Positions 28,495-36,958 of a DNA stretch of 64,000 nucleotides are shown here, in pieces. Within the stretch, counting starts at the first letter, position 1; each line of letters begins with the position of its first letter. The position numbers and the translations under genes are program-made. This stretch comes from Agromyces cerinus (GTDB lineage Bacteria > Actinomycetota > Actinomycetes > Actinomycetales > Microbacteriaceae): positions 1,612,001 to 1,676,000 of the forward strand of contig NZ_JAFBCT010000001.1 in NCBI RefSeq assembly GCF_016907835.1, written 5' to 3'. The notes below the pieces were generated by a model, which ran no database searches, was not told where the DNA came from, and was given only the letters and a program-made list of their open reading frames with translations.

Positions 28495-29886
28495 TCAGTG
28501 CTCGCGCTCGGCGGGCATGCCTTCCACCACGAGCGCCGCGAGCTCTCGAGCCGCGTGCTGGGTGACGGGTCGCAGCTCGTGCCAGTTCACGACGGAACCT
28601 GCGGCGAGCTGGGGGTCGTACGGGATGCGCACGATCTCGCGCACCCTCGATTGGAAGTGCGCCTCGATCTCATCGACCTTCACGAGGTGCGTGCCCTGCG
28701 TGGCGAGGTTGATCGCGACGACCGCGTTGCGCACGAGTTCGCCGTAGCCGTTGGCCTCGAGCCAGGTGAGCGTCTCGGACGCCAGGCGCGCCTCGTCGAC
28801 GCTGCCGCCGGACACGATCACGACGGAGTCGGCGCGCTGCAGCGTGGCCCGCATGACCGAGTGCACGATGCCCGTGCCGCAGTCGGTCAGCACGATCGAG
28901 TAGTAGCGGGCGGCGAGGCCGGCGACGACGTTGTAGTCGTTGTCGTCGAACGCCTCGGAGAGGGTCGGATCGGTGTCGGACGCGAGGATGTCGAGACGCG
29001 TCTCGTCGCGCGAGACGAAGCGCGAGAAGTCGGTGTAGCCGCCGATCGACGAGGCCTTCGCGACGACATCGCGCACCGTCTCGCGGGTCTGCCGGTCGAC
29101 GCGCTCGGCGAGGGTGCCGCGGTCGGGGTTCGCGTCGATCGCGATGATGCGGTCGTCGCGTGCATCGGCGAGAGCCATGCCGAGGAGCGCCGTGATCGTC
29201 GTCTTGCCGACGCCGCCCTTGCGCGTGAGCACGGGCACGAACCGGGCGCCGCCCTCGAACCGTCGCTGGATGCGCTGGCTCATGGCCTTGTAGGCCTGCA
29301 CCTTCGGCGAGTCGCCGAGGTTCACGAGGTGAAGGGAAGCCTCGTAGACGAGTCGGTTGAAGCCGCCCTGCGGCGCCGGCCGAGTCGTGCGGTTCAGGTC
29401 GATGAGCCGGTCGGCGGTGAGCGAGTCCGCGGTCTCGGGGACCTCGGCGGGCAGCGCCGGGTCGCCGGGAACGTCGACGATGGCGACGTGGCTGCCCGTG
29501 TCGGTGCTCACGCGCTCGCGCCGGGTCTTCGATGCATCGGACGCGAGCAGTGCGCTGTAGGGCGACGGCTCACGACGCGACGCGCCCCGGTAGCCGGCAC
29601 CGGCCAGTGCAGGGGTGATGACCTCGACCGAGGTCGTGCTGCTGCCACCGCCGACGAGGCTGCCCGGGTTCACCGCGACGTCGTCGATCGCCACGGCGAC
29701 CTCGTCGTCGGGCATCTCGTGCACCGGCGCCGGTGGCAGGTCGACCCGAACGCTCGGGTTCGCCGCGGTGTCATCGGCCGAATGTGCGCCGGATGCCGCC
29801 GATCTGCGCGCGCGGTCGAGTGCGGACGTGCGTGTGCCCGCCCCCGGACGCGACGCCGCGTCATCATCGAACTTGTCTTCAGTCAC
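28495..29886 (-). CDS. MinD/ParA-like ATPase with long N-terminal extension
   Basis: This P-loop ATPase of the MinD/ParA (SIMIBI) class has 463 residues. The first 200 or so are a low-complexity, charged and Pro/Ala-rich extension. The ATPase domain starts around 215, with the deviant Walker A motif RKGGVGKTT (223-230), IIAIDANPDRGTL and DCGTGIVHSVMRATL. The layout recalls ESX-associated EspI-type proteins, but no type VII secretion genes are in the window. The GTG start has a strong AGGAGGGG. Def follows directly. Cellular role unknown; possibly positioning or secretion. Confidence 0.75.
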   Translation of the reverse strand: MTEDKFDDDAASRPGAGTRTSALDRARRSAASGAHSADDTAANPSVRVDLPPAPVHEMPDDEVAVAIDDVAVNPGSLVGGGSSTTSVEVITPALAGAGYRGASRREPSPYSALLASDASKTRRERVSTDTGSHVAIVDVPGDPALPAEVPETADSLTADRLIDLNRTTRPAPQGGFNRLVYEASLHLVNLGDSPKVQAYKAMSQRIQRRFEGGARFVPVLTRKGGVGKTTITALLGMALADARDDRIIAIDANPDRGTLAERVDRQTRETVRDVVAKASSIGGYTDFSRFVSRDETRLDILASDTDPTLSEAFDDNDYNVVAGLAARYYSIVLTDCGTGIVHSVMRATLQRADSVVIVSGGSVDEARLASETLTWLEANGYGELVRNAVVAINLATQGTHLVKVDEIEAHFQSRVREIVRIPYDPQLAAGSVVNWHELRPVTQHAARELAALVVEGMPAEREH

Positions 29887-29959
29887 CGATACCCCTCCTC
29901 ATCAGTGCCAACCGCTCCCAGCCTATCGCGGGCGCGCCTCCGAACGCGGGCGCACCGCG

Positions 29960-32900
29960 TTATCGCGGGCGCACCACGACGAGCAGGTCACCCGCCTCGA
30001 CCTGCTGCGTCTTGGGGATCGCGACGCGCTCGACCACGCCGGCGATCGGCGAGGTGATGGCGGCCTCCATCTTCATCGCCTCGATGGAGGCGACGCTCTG
30101 GCCTGCGGAGATCTCGGCACCGGCCTCGACCTGGAGGGTCACGACGCCCGAGAACGGCGCTGCGATCTGCCCGGGCTGCGAGGCATCCGCCTTCTCGGCC
30201 GCACGGGTCTCGACGACGATCGAGCGGTCGCGCACGAAGACCGGGCGGAGCTGCCCGTTCAGGATCGTCATGACCGTGCGCATGCCCTTGTCGTCGGCCT
30301 CGCCGATCGCCTCGAGACCGGCGTACAGCCGCACACCCTTCGCGATCTCGACCACGTGCTCGGCCCCCTGGCGCAGGCCGTACAGGTAGTCGGCGGTGTC
30401 GACGACCGACAGGTCGCCGAACAGCTCGCGGATCTGCTCGTACTGGCGCGTCGGCGCCGGGAAGAGGAGCGCGTTCAGCGTCGCCCGACGGGTCGCGCTG
30501 TCGGCCTCGAGCGCCTCGCGCTGTTCGGCGGTGAGCTCGGTCACGCCGATGCGGATGTCCTTGCCGGCGAGCACCTTCGTGCGGAACGGCTCGGGCCATC
30601 CGCCGGGCAGGTCGCCCAGCTCACCGGCCATGAAGCCGATGACCGAGTCGGGCACGTCGTACTTCTCGGGGTTGGCCGCGAAGTCGTCGGGGTCGGCCTT
30701 GACGGCCGCGAGGTGCAGGGCGAGGTCGCCGACCACCTTCGACGACGGCGTGACCTTCGGGACCCGGCCGAGGATCCGGTCGGCTGCCGCGTACATGTCC
30801 TCGATGAGCTCGAAGTCGTCGGCGAGGCCGAGTGCGATCGCCTGCTGGCGCAGGTTGGAGAGCTGACCACCGGGGATCTCGTGGTGGTAGACGCGGCCGG
30901 TGGGGCCGGGCAGGCCCGACTCGAACGGGCGGTACAGGCGGCGCACGGCCTCCCAGTACGGCTCGAGGTCGGAGACTGCGTCGAGGGAGATGCCCGTGTC
31001 CCGCTCGGTGTGCGCGAGGGCGGCGACGAGCGACGACGCGGAGGGCTGGCTCGTGGTGCCGGCCATGGGCGCGCTCGCGACGTCGACGGCGTCGACTCCG
31101 GCGCGGCTCGCGGCCAGGAGCGTCGCCAGCTGGCCGCCTGCGGTGTCGTGCGTGTGCAGGTGCACGGGAACGTCGAATCGCTCCCGCAACGCGCCCACGA
31201 GCTTCTCAGCAGCTGTCGGGCGCAGGAGTCCGGCCATGTCCTTGATCGCGAGCACGTGCGCCCCGGCGTCGACGATCTGCTCGGCGAGCTTCAGGTAGTA
31301 GTCGAGCGTGTAGAGATCTTCCGCCGGATCGAGCAGGTCGCCCGTGTAACACACCGCAACCTCGGCCACCGCGTGGCCGGTCGAGAGCACCGAGTCGATG
31401 GCCGGACGCATCTGCGAGACGTCGTTCAGCGCGTCGAAGATGCGGAAGATGTCGACGCCGGTCGACGCAGCCTCGCGCACGAACGCGTCGGTCACCTCGG
31501 TCGGGTACGGCGTGTAGCCGACCGTGTTGCGCCCGCGGAGCAGCATCTGGATGTTGATGTTCGGCAGGGCCTCGCGGAGGGCGGCGAGGCGGTCCCACGG
31601 GTCTTCACCGAGGAAGCGGAGGGCGACGTCGTACGTCGCACCGCCCCACGCCTCGACCGAGAGCAGCTCGGGGGTCATGCGGGCCACATACGGTGCGACG
31701 GCGACGAGGTCGCGCGTGCGAACGCGGGTCGCGAGCAGCGACTGGTGCGCGTCGCGGAACGTGGTCTCGGTCACCGCGAGCGGCGTCTGGGCGCGGAGCG
31801 CCGCGGCGAAGCCCTTCGGGCCGAGTTCGAGCAGGCGCTGACGCGAGCCCGACGGTGCAGGGGCCGAGAGATCGATGGCGGGCAGCTTCTCGGCGGGGCT
31901 GACGGTCGTCGGCGCCGGTCCGTTCGGCTGGTTCACCGTGACATCCGCGAGCCAGTTGAGGATCTTGGTGCCGCGGTCCTTCGAGACACGACCGCGCAGC
32001 AGCTGCGGGCGCTCGTCGATGAAGGAGGTGCTGAGGTCGCCGGCGACGAACGCGGGGTCTTCGAGCACGGCCTGCAGGAACGGGATGTTCGTCGAGACGC
32101 CGCGGATGCGGAACTCGGCGAGGGCGCGCTTCGCGCGGGCGACTGCGGCAGGGTAGTCGCGCCCGCGGCAGGTGAGCTTGGCGAGCATCGAGTCGAAGTG
32201 CGGGCTGATCTGGGCACCCGGGTTGATCGTGCCGCCGTCGAGGCGGATGCCGGCACCGCCCGGCGAGCGGTACGTCGTGATCTTGCCCGTGTCGGGGCGG
32301 AACCCGGCGGTCGGGTCTTCGGTCGTGATGCGGCACTGGAGGGCGGCGCCGCGGAGCCGGATCGAGTCCTGCTGCAGGCCGAGTTCGGCGAGCGACTCCC
32401 CCGCGGCGATGCGGATCTGGGAGACGACGAGGTCGACGTCGGTGACCTCTTCGGTGACCGTGTGCTCGACCTGGATGCGCGGGTTCATCTCGATGAACAC
32501 GTGCTGGCCGGCCCGCTCGCCGGCGGTGTCGAGCAGGAACTCGACGGTGCCGGCGTTGACGTAGCCGATCGACTTGGCGAATGCGATCGCGTCGCGGTAG
32601 AGCGACTGGCGCACCTCGTCGGAGAGGTTCGGGGCCGGAGCGATCTCGATGACCTTCTGGTGGCGGCGCTGCACCGAGCAGTCGCGCTCGAAGAGGTGCA
32701 CGGTCTCACCCGAGGCGTCCGCGAGCACCTGGACCTCGATGTGGCGCGGCCGCAGCACGGCCTGCTCGAGGAACATGGTCGGGTCGCCGAACGCGCTGTC
32801 GGCCTCGCGCATGGCCTCTTCGAGGGCCGCGCGCAGGTCGTCCTTCGAGGCGACGCGGCGCATGCCGCGACCGCCGCCGCCTGCGACGGCCTTGGCGAAG

Positions 32901-33364
32901 ATCGGGAAGCCGACCTCGTCGGACTGGGCCACGAGCTCCTCGATGTCGCGCGAGGGCTGCGTCGACTTCAGCACGGGCACGCCCGCTGCGATCGCGTGCT
33001 CCTTGGCCGTGACCTTGTTGCCCGCCATCTCGAGCACGCGCTTGGGCGGGCCGATGAAGGTGATGCCGGCGGCCTCCGCCGCCTGCGCGAGCTCGGGGTT
33101 CTCGGAGAGGAATCCGTATCCCGGGTAGATCGCGTCGGCGCCCGACAGCTTCGCCACGCGGATGATCTCCGCGACGTCGAGGTAGGCGCGCACCGGATGA
33201 CCCGGCTCGCCGATCTGGTACGCCTCGTCGGCCTTCAGCCGGTGCAGGGAGTTGCGGTCTTCGAACGGGTACACCGCGACCGTCTTCGCACCGAGTTCGA
33301 CGGCGGCTCGGAACGCTCGAATGGCGATCTCTCCGCGATTGGCAACCAGGATCTTCGTGAACAT
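29960..33364 (-). CDS. pyc: Pyruvate carboxylase
   Basis: This biotin enzyme carboxylates pyruvate to oxaloacetate, refilling the TCA cycle. The 1134-residue single-chain protein has all domains in order. Biotin carboxylase is about 1-450 (KILVANRGEIAIRAFRAA, GGGGRGMRRV, EMNPRIQVEHTVTEEVTDVDLV). The carboxyltransferase domain is about 540-960 (RDAHQSLLATRVRT). The C-terminal biotinyl domain carries the biotinylation site IEAMKMEAAI, with Lys1098. The ATG start has GAAAGG nearby. It is divergent from the orphan parA gene across 74 nt. Confidence 0.97.
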   Translation of the reverse strand: MFTKILVANRGEIAIRAFRAAVELGAKTVAVYPFEDRNSLHRLKADEAYQIGEPGHPVRAYLDVAEIIRVAKLSGADAIYPGYGFLSENPELAQAAEAAGITFIGPPKRVLEMAGNKVTAKEHAIAAGVPVLKSTQPSRDIEELVAQSDEVGFPIFAKAVAGGGGRGMRRVASKDDLRAALEEAMREADSAFGDPTMFLEQAVLRPRHIEVQVLADASGETVHLFERDCSVQRRHQKVIEIAPAPNLSDEVRQSLYRDAIAFAKSIGYVNAGTVEFLLDTAGERAGQHVFIEMNPRIQVEHTVTEEVTDVDLVVSQIRIAAGESLAELGLQQDSIRLRGAALQCRITTEDPTAGFRPDTGKITTYRSPGGAGIRLDGGTINPGAQISPHFDSMLAKLTCRGRDYPAAVARAKRALAEFRIRGVSTNIPFLQAVLEDPAFVAGDLSTSFIDERPQLLRGRVSKDRGTKILNWLADVTVNQPNGPAPTTVSPAEKLPAIDLSAPAPSGSRQRLLELGPKGFAAALRAQTPLAVTETTFRDAHQSLLATRVRTRDLVAVAPYVARMTPELLSVEAWGGATYDVALRFLGEDPWDRLAALREALPNINIQMLLRGRNTVGYTPYPTEVTDAFVREAASTGVDIFRIFDALNDVSQMRPAIDSVLSTGHAVAEVAVCYTGDLLDPAEDLYTLDYYLKLAEQIVDAGAHVLAIKDMAGLLRPTAAEKLVGALRERFDVPVHLHTHDTAGGQLATLLAASRAGVDAVDVASAPMAGTTSQPSASSLVAALAHTERDTGISLDAVSDLEPYWEAVRRLYRPFESGLPGPTGRVYHHEIPGGQLSNLRQQAIALGLADDFELIEDMYAAADRILGRVPKVTPSSKVVGDLALHLAAVKADPDDFAANPEKYDVPDSVIGFMAGELGDLPGGWPEPFRTKVLAGKDIRIGVTELTAEQREALEADSATRRATLNALLFPAPTRQYEQIRELFGDLSVVDTADYLYGLRQGAEHVVEIAKGVRLYAGLEAIGEADDKGMRTVMTILNGQLRPVFVRDRSIVVETRAAEKADASQPGQIAAPFSGVVTLQVEAGAEISAGQSVASIEAMKMEAAITSPIAGVVERVAIPKTQQVEAGDLLVVVRPR

Positions 33365-33425
33365 GCAGGCCTTTCAGACTGGATTCCCCACAGCGAACGT
33401 TTAGGTATCGCCCGAGTAGTAAAGG

Positions 33426-33431
33426 TAACGT
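33426..33431 (+). promoter_or_regulatory. -10 box TAACGT, 7 nt before parA
   Basis: TAACGT is followed by 7 nt and then the GTG start at 33439; no ribosome site is visible. Confidence 0.4.
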
Positions 33432-33438
33432 ATCTGCC

Positions 33439-34272
33439 GTGCACGTACTCAGCGTCAGTTCTCTGAAGGGCGGTGTCGGGAAGACCACCGTCACCCTCGG
33501 ACTGGCGTCGGCGGCGTTCGCCCGCGGCGTCCGTACCCTCGTGGTCGACCTCGATCCGCAATCCGACGTCTCGACCGGCATGGACATCCAGGTCGCCGGC
33601 CACCTCAACGTCGCCGATGTGCTCGCCTCTCCCAAGGAGAAGATCGTGCGCTCGGCGATCGCGCCGAGCGGCTGGGCGCGCTCGAACCCGCAGTCGACGA
33701 TCGACGTCATGATCGGCAGCCCGTCGGCGATCAACTTCGACGGACCCCATCCGTCGATCCGCGACATCTGGAAGCTCGAGGAGGCGCTCGCCAACGTCGA
33801 GGCCGATTACGAACTCGTGCTCATCGACTGCGCGCCGTCGCTGAACGCCTTGACCCGCACGGCTTGGGCCGCGAGCGACCGCGTCGCCGTCGTGACCGAG
33901 CCAGGGCTCTTCTCCGTCGCGGCGGCCGACCGCGCGCTCCGCGCGATCGAGGAGATCCGGCGAGGTCTCTCGCCGCGACTCCAGCCGCTCGGCATCATCG
34001 TGAACCGTGCGCGCGTGCAGTCGCTCGAACACCAGTTCCGCATCAAGGAGCTGCGCGACATGTTCGGTCCGCTCGTGCTCTCCCCGCAGCTGCCCGAGCG
34101 CACGTCGCTCCAGCAGGCGCAGGGCGCCGCGAAGCCGCTGCACATGTGGCCGGGCGAGAGCGCCGAGGAGATGTCGTCGAACTTCGATCAGCTGCTCGAG
34201 CGGGTGCTGCGCACGGCTCGCATCGGCGAGTTCGCCGGATTGCCGCTCGAGGCCCCGACTCCGACCGCCTGA
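33439..34272 (+). CDS. Orphan ParA family ATPase
   Basis: This 277-residue ParA/Soj-type ATPase opens with LSVSSLKGGVGKTTVTLGLA (deviant Walker A). It has LVVDLDPQSDVSTGM and VLIDCAPSLNALTRTAWAASD. No parB gene or parS-like repeat lies nearby, so it is not the chromosome partition pair. Such orphan ParAs position other cargo (McdA-like, chemotaxis arrays) or act in growth. The start is GTG with no ribosome site but a -10 box 7 nt upstream. Neighbours are pyc (divergent) and a MerR gene (convergent). Confidence 0.85.
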   Translation: MHVLSVSSLKGGVGKTTVTLGLASAAFARGVRTLVVDLDPQSDVSTGMDIQVAGHLNVADVLASPKEKIVRSAIAPSGWARSNPQSTIDVMIGSPSAINFDGPHPSIRDIWKLEEALANVEADYELVLIDCAPSLNALTRTAWAASDRVAVVTEPGLFSVAAADRALRAIEEIRRGLSPRLQPLGIIVNRARVQSLEHQFRIKELRDMFGPLVLSPQLPERTSLQQAQGAAKPLHMWPGESAEEMSSNFDQLLERVLRTARIGEFAGLPLEAPTPTA

Positions 34273-34423
34273 TCGACTCGCGGGTCGCATGACGGCCCTG
34301 CAGGAGCCCACCCGGCATGCAGTGACGTGCTGGACGGGAACGACCGACGCTGCGTGCGGAGACACGACCACGCCGAACGACACGCTGAGCGTGCGGATGC
34401 GCGTCGAGCGCGGAGGGCTGGGT

Positions 34424-34978
34424 TCAGGAGATCTTGCGCGAGCGCACGCCGCGACGTGCGGCGAGTTCGTCCATGGGGTCGGCCGGCTGCGTGCCGATCT
34501 CGACGAGCGTCGACTCCACCTCGCGCAGCACCTTGCCCACGGCGATGCCGAACACGCCCTGGCCGCGGTTGACGAGGTCGATGACCTCGTCGTCGGACGT
34601 GCACAGGTAGACGCTCGCACCGTCGCTCATGAGGGTCGTCTGGGCGAGATCGTCGATGCCCGCTTCGCGCAACTGCGTCACCGCCGTGCGGATCTGCTGC
34701 AGGGAGATGCCGGTGTCGAGCAGTCGCTTCACGAGCTTCAACACGAGGATGTCGCGGAAACCGTAGAGCCGCTGCGAACCCGAGCCGGCAGCACTGCGCA
34801 CGGTGGGCTCGACGAGCTGCGTGCGCGCCCAGTAGTCGAGCTGGCGATAGCTGATGCCGGCGGCACGCGCCGCGACCGCTCCGCGATATCCCGTGGCGTC
34901 GTCGTGCTCGGGCATGCCATCGGTGAAGAGCAACCCGAGGTCGTACCGCGAGCGTGGAGTCCGGTCGAGCTCACTCAT
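34424..34978 (-). CDS. MerR family regulator (Rv1830-like)
   Basis: This 184-residue MerR-type regulator has the winged helix-turn-helix ISYRQLDYWARTQLVEPTVR, then GSQRLYGFRDILVLKLVKRLLDTGISLQQIRTAV. The C-terminal part (MSDGASVYLCTSDDEVIDLVNRGQGVFGIAVG) lacks the metal-binding cysteines of classical MerR proteins. It matches the layout of the actinobacterial Rv1830 group, which lies near garA and a second MerR gene in mycobacteria and corynebacteria. The ATG start is preceded by GAGGGGCGG. Confidence 0.85.
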   Translation of the reverse strand: MSELDRTPRSRYDLGLLFTDGMPEHDDATGYRGAVAARAAGISYRQLDYWARTQLVEPTVRSAAGSGSQRLYGFRDILVLKLVKRLLDTGISLQQIRTAVTQLREAGIDDLAQTTLMSDGASVYLCTSDDEVIDLVNRGQGVFGIAVGKVLREVESTLVEIGTQPADPMDELAARRGVRSRKIS

Positions 34979-35090
34979 CCGTTCCGCCCCTCACTCTCGC
35001 GTCGGCACCTCGTCGGCGCGAGTTCCACGCTACCGAGGGCGGCAGGCTCTGTCGAACACATCCGGCCGAACGTCACGGCGTGTCGCGAGA

Positions 35091-35783
35091 TCATCGTGCG
35101 AGACGGCCGAGCGAGGCCCGGACAACACTCGCATGCACGGCCTCGAGATGCTCGGCGAGTTCGAGGCCGCGCTCGGCGGCACGGGCCTTGTCGGCGGCAT
35201 CCGCTCGACGTGACGGCGCGATCGCCCGCTCGACGAGCGCCGCCTCGCGCTCGGCCGCGGCGCGCACTCCGCGGAGGTGGCGCGGTTCGATGCCGACCGC
35301 TCGCAGTGCGACGAGCGAGCGGAGCACCCCGAGCGCCTCGTCGCCGTAGTACTCGGCTGCCGGCAGCAACGACGCCGACACCGCATCGTCGAGCAGCGAG
35401 GCCGTGGCCTCTGCCTCCGCGATGAGTTCATCGCGACGGAACCTTCGCGCGCCCGCGAGGAACGCCGCGGCACTCGTGGCGCCGGGCAGCGCCGGGGTCT
35501 CCCCTGCGTCGATCGCCTCGAGGTGGGTGCGGATCACCTTGAGCGGCAGGTACTGGTCGCGCTGCATGGAGAGCACGACCGTGATGCGCTCGACGTCGGC
35601 CGTCGAGAACTTCCGGTAGCCGGCCGCGGTTCGGGCGGGCGCAACGAGCCGTTGCTCTTCGAGGAAGCGCAGCTTCGATGGAGTGAGTTCGGGGAACTCG
35701 GGCTGAAGCCGTGCCAGCACCTGACCGATGCCCAGCAGTGGCGCCTGGCCGCTCGCGCGCGTGGACGCAGCGGGAGCTGCCAC
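35091..35783 (-). CDS. MerR family regulator, FtsR/Rv1828-like
   Basis: This 230-residue regulator resembles Rv1828 of mycobacteria and FtsR of Corynebacterium, which activates ftsZ. The DNA-binding part is LGIGQVLARLQPEFPELTPS and KLRFLEEQRLVAPARTAAGY, then ERITVVLSMQRDQYLPLKVI. The rest is a long helical, Ala/Arg-rich domain. The GTG start overlaps the FHA stop by one base (TAGTG), so it is co-translated with the FHA gene. If FtsR-like, its target could be the ftsZ upstream region in this same window. Confidence 0.85.
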   Translation of the reverse strand: MAAPAASTRASGQAPLLGIGQVLARLQPEFPELTPSKLRFLEEQRLVAPARTAAGYRKFSTADVERITVVLSMQRDQYLPLKVIRTHLEAIDAGETPALPGATSAAAFLAGARRFRRDELIAEAEATASLLDDAVSASLLPAAEYYGDEALGVLRSLVALRAVGIEPRHLRGVRAAAEREAALVERAIAPSRRADAADKARAAERGLELAEHLEAVHASVVRASLGRLAR

Positions 35784-36301
35784 TATTCGCTCGCCACCGG
35801 AGCCAGGTCGCGCCGCGAGGCGTAGAACGTGAGCCGGAACTTTCCGATCTGCACCTCTGCACCGTCGCTCAGGAGCGCCGTCTCGATGCGCACTCCGTCG
35901 AAGTAGGTGCCGTTCAGCGAGCTGAGGTCGCGGACCTCGAACGCGGAACGGTGCCGCACGAACTCCGCGTGCTTGCGGGAGACCGTCACGTCGTCGAGGA
36001 AGATGTCGGCGTCGGGATGACGACCCACGACGGTCACGTCGGTGTCGAGCAGGAATCGCGCCCCGCTGTTCGGCCCGCGACGCACGATGAGCAGTGCCGA
36101 GCCCGATGGCAGTGCGGCGATCGCCTCCTGCTCTTCGGCTGTGACGTCGGCGTCGACCGCGCTCAGCTGTGCGGCCGCCTCACGGCTGAAGCCGATGGTC
36201 GTATCGGTCGCCCCGTCGACCGCAGCATGCGTCGACGTGGTCGTCGAAGGCTCGCTCCCGGTCTCGGCACTGCCGGCCTGAGTGTTGTCGCTATCCGCCA
36301 C
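35783..36301 (-). CDS. FHA-domain signalling protein, GarA/OdhI type
   Basis: GarA/OdhI proteins bind and inhibit 2-oxoglutarate dehydrogenase and related enzymes until phosphorylated by PASTA kinases. The 172-residue protein has a C-terminal FHA domain: VGRHPDADIFLDDVTVSRKH (about 92-111), SSLNGTYFDGVRI and GAEVQIGKFRLTFY. The N-terminal tail holds ATDTTIGFSREA (Thr34, Thr35), equivalent to the ETTSVF phospho-motif of the family. I chose the GTG at 36301 because GGGAGG lies 5-6 nt upstream; a longer frame overlaps pgsA. Phosphorylation by the kinase at 20.8 kb is inferred. Confidence 0.9.
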   Translation of the reverse strand: MADSDNTQAGSAETGSEPSTTTSTHAAVDGATDTTIGFSREAAAQLSAVDADVTAEEQEAIAALPSGSALLIVRRGPNSGARFLLDTDVTVVGRHPDADIFLDDVTVSRKHAEFVRHRSAFEVRDLSSLNGTYFDGVRIETALLSDGAEVQIGKFRLTFYASRRDLAPVASE

Positions 36302-36926
36302 ATTGACCTCCCTGTTCCAGCGTATCCGATCGAGGCTCGTCTGCCACCCGCGGAATGCGGATGACGCGAGCGGTCTCGATCGCGTAGATGATGCCGGCCC
36401 ACCAGTACAGGAATGCACCCCAGAGGGTGATCGCCCAGCCGATCGGCTGACTGATGGCGGCGACGGCAGGGAATGCGAGTCCGAGCATGATCACCGGCAA
36501 GCCGAAGAACAGCGCGAACGTCGCGACCTTGCCGAGCTGATGCACGGGCAGCGGCCCGAATCCGTGGTTGGCGAGCACGACGCCGAGGGCGAGCAGGAAG
36601 ACGTCTCGGGCGACGATGACGACGACGATGAACCAGGGCACGAGGCCCTGGGCTGCGAGACCGACGAGTGCGGCGAAGATGTACAGCCGGTCGGCGGCGG
36701 GATCGAGCAGCTGCCCGAGACGGGTCACCTGGCCGAGACGGCGCGCGAGGTAGCCGTCGAGCAGATCGGAGAGGCTCGCGACGACGAGCACGACGAGCGA
36801 GACCATGTAGTCGCCGCGCACGATGAAGATCAGGAAGACCGGAACGAGTGCCAGCCGGAGCATGCTGAGGATGTTCGGGATCGTCCAGATCTCCGAACCG
36901 ACCTCCCCCGAGCGTTCCCCAGCCAC
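36291..36926 (-). CDS. CDP-alcohol phosphatidyltransferase (PgsA-like)
   Basis: This integral membrane enzyme of phospholipid synthesis has 211 residues. The family signature D(x)2DG(x)2AR(x)8G(x)3D(x)3D is complete in SDLLDGYLARRLGQVTRLGQ followed by LLDPAADR. About five or six transmembrane helices are visible. The acceptor alcohol, perhaps glycerol 3-phosphate or inositol phosphate, cannot be read. The start is GTG, with a -10 box TAGGAT 6 nt upstream. The 3' end overlaps the FHA start by 11 nt, so this gene heads the FHA-MerR operon. Confidence 0.9.
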   Translation of the reverse strand: MAGERSGEVGSEIWTIPNILSMLRLALVPVFLIFIVRGDYMVSLVVLVVASLSDLLDGYLARRLGQVTRLGQLLDPAADRLYIFAALVGLAAQGLVPWFIVVVIVARDVFLLALGVVLANHGFGPLPVHQLGKVATFALFFGLPVIMLGLAFPAVAAISQPIGWAITLWGAFLYWWAGIIYAIETARVIRIPRVADEPRSDTLEQGGQCGG

Positions 36927-36932
36927 GTTCCG

Positions 36933-36938
36933 ATCCTA
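36933..36938 (-). promoter_or_regulatory. -10 box TAGGAT, 6 nt before the pgsA-like gene
   Basis: TAGGAT then CGGAAC then GTG. It shares a 32-nt gap with the divergent -10 box at 36947-36952. Confidence 0.45.
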
Positions 36939-36946
36939 TCGATCCG

Positions 36947-36952
36947 TAGAAT
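36947..36952 (+). promoter_or_regulatory. -10 box TAGAAT, 6 nt before the DUF1295 gene
   Basis: TAGAAT then GCCGCC then ATG at 36959. There is no room for a ribosome site. Confidence 0.5.
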
Positions 36953-36958
36953 GCCGCC

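Noticed and set aside
29615..33466. Open frame of 1283 codons on the plus strand
   Set aside because: It lies antisense to pyruvate carboxylase over its full length; the product is Arg/Asp/His-rich without any domain. High GC leaves few stops on the opposite strand.
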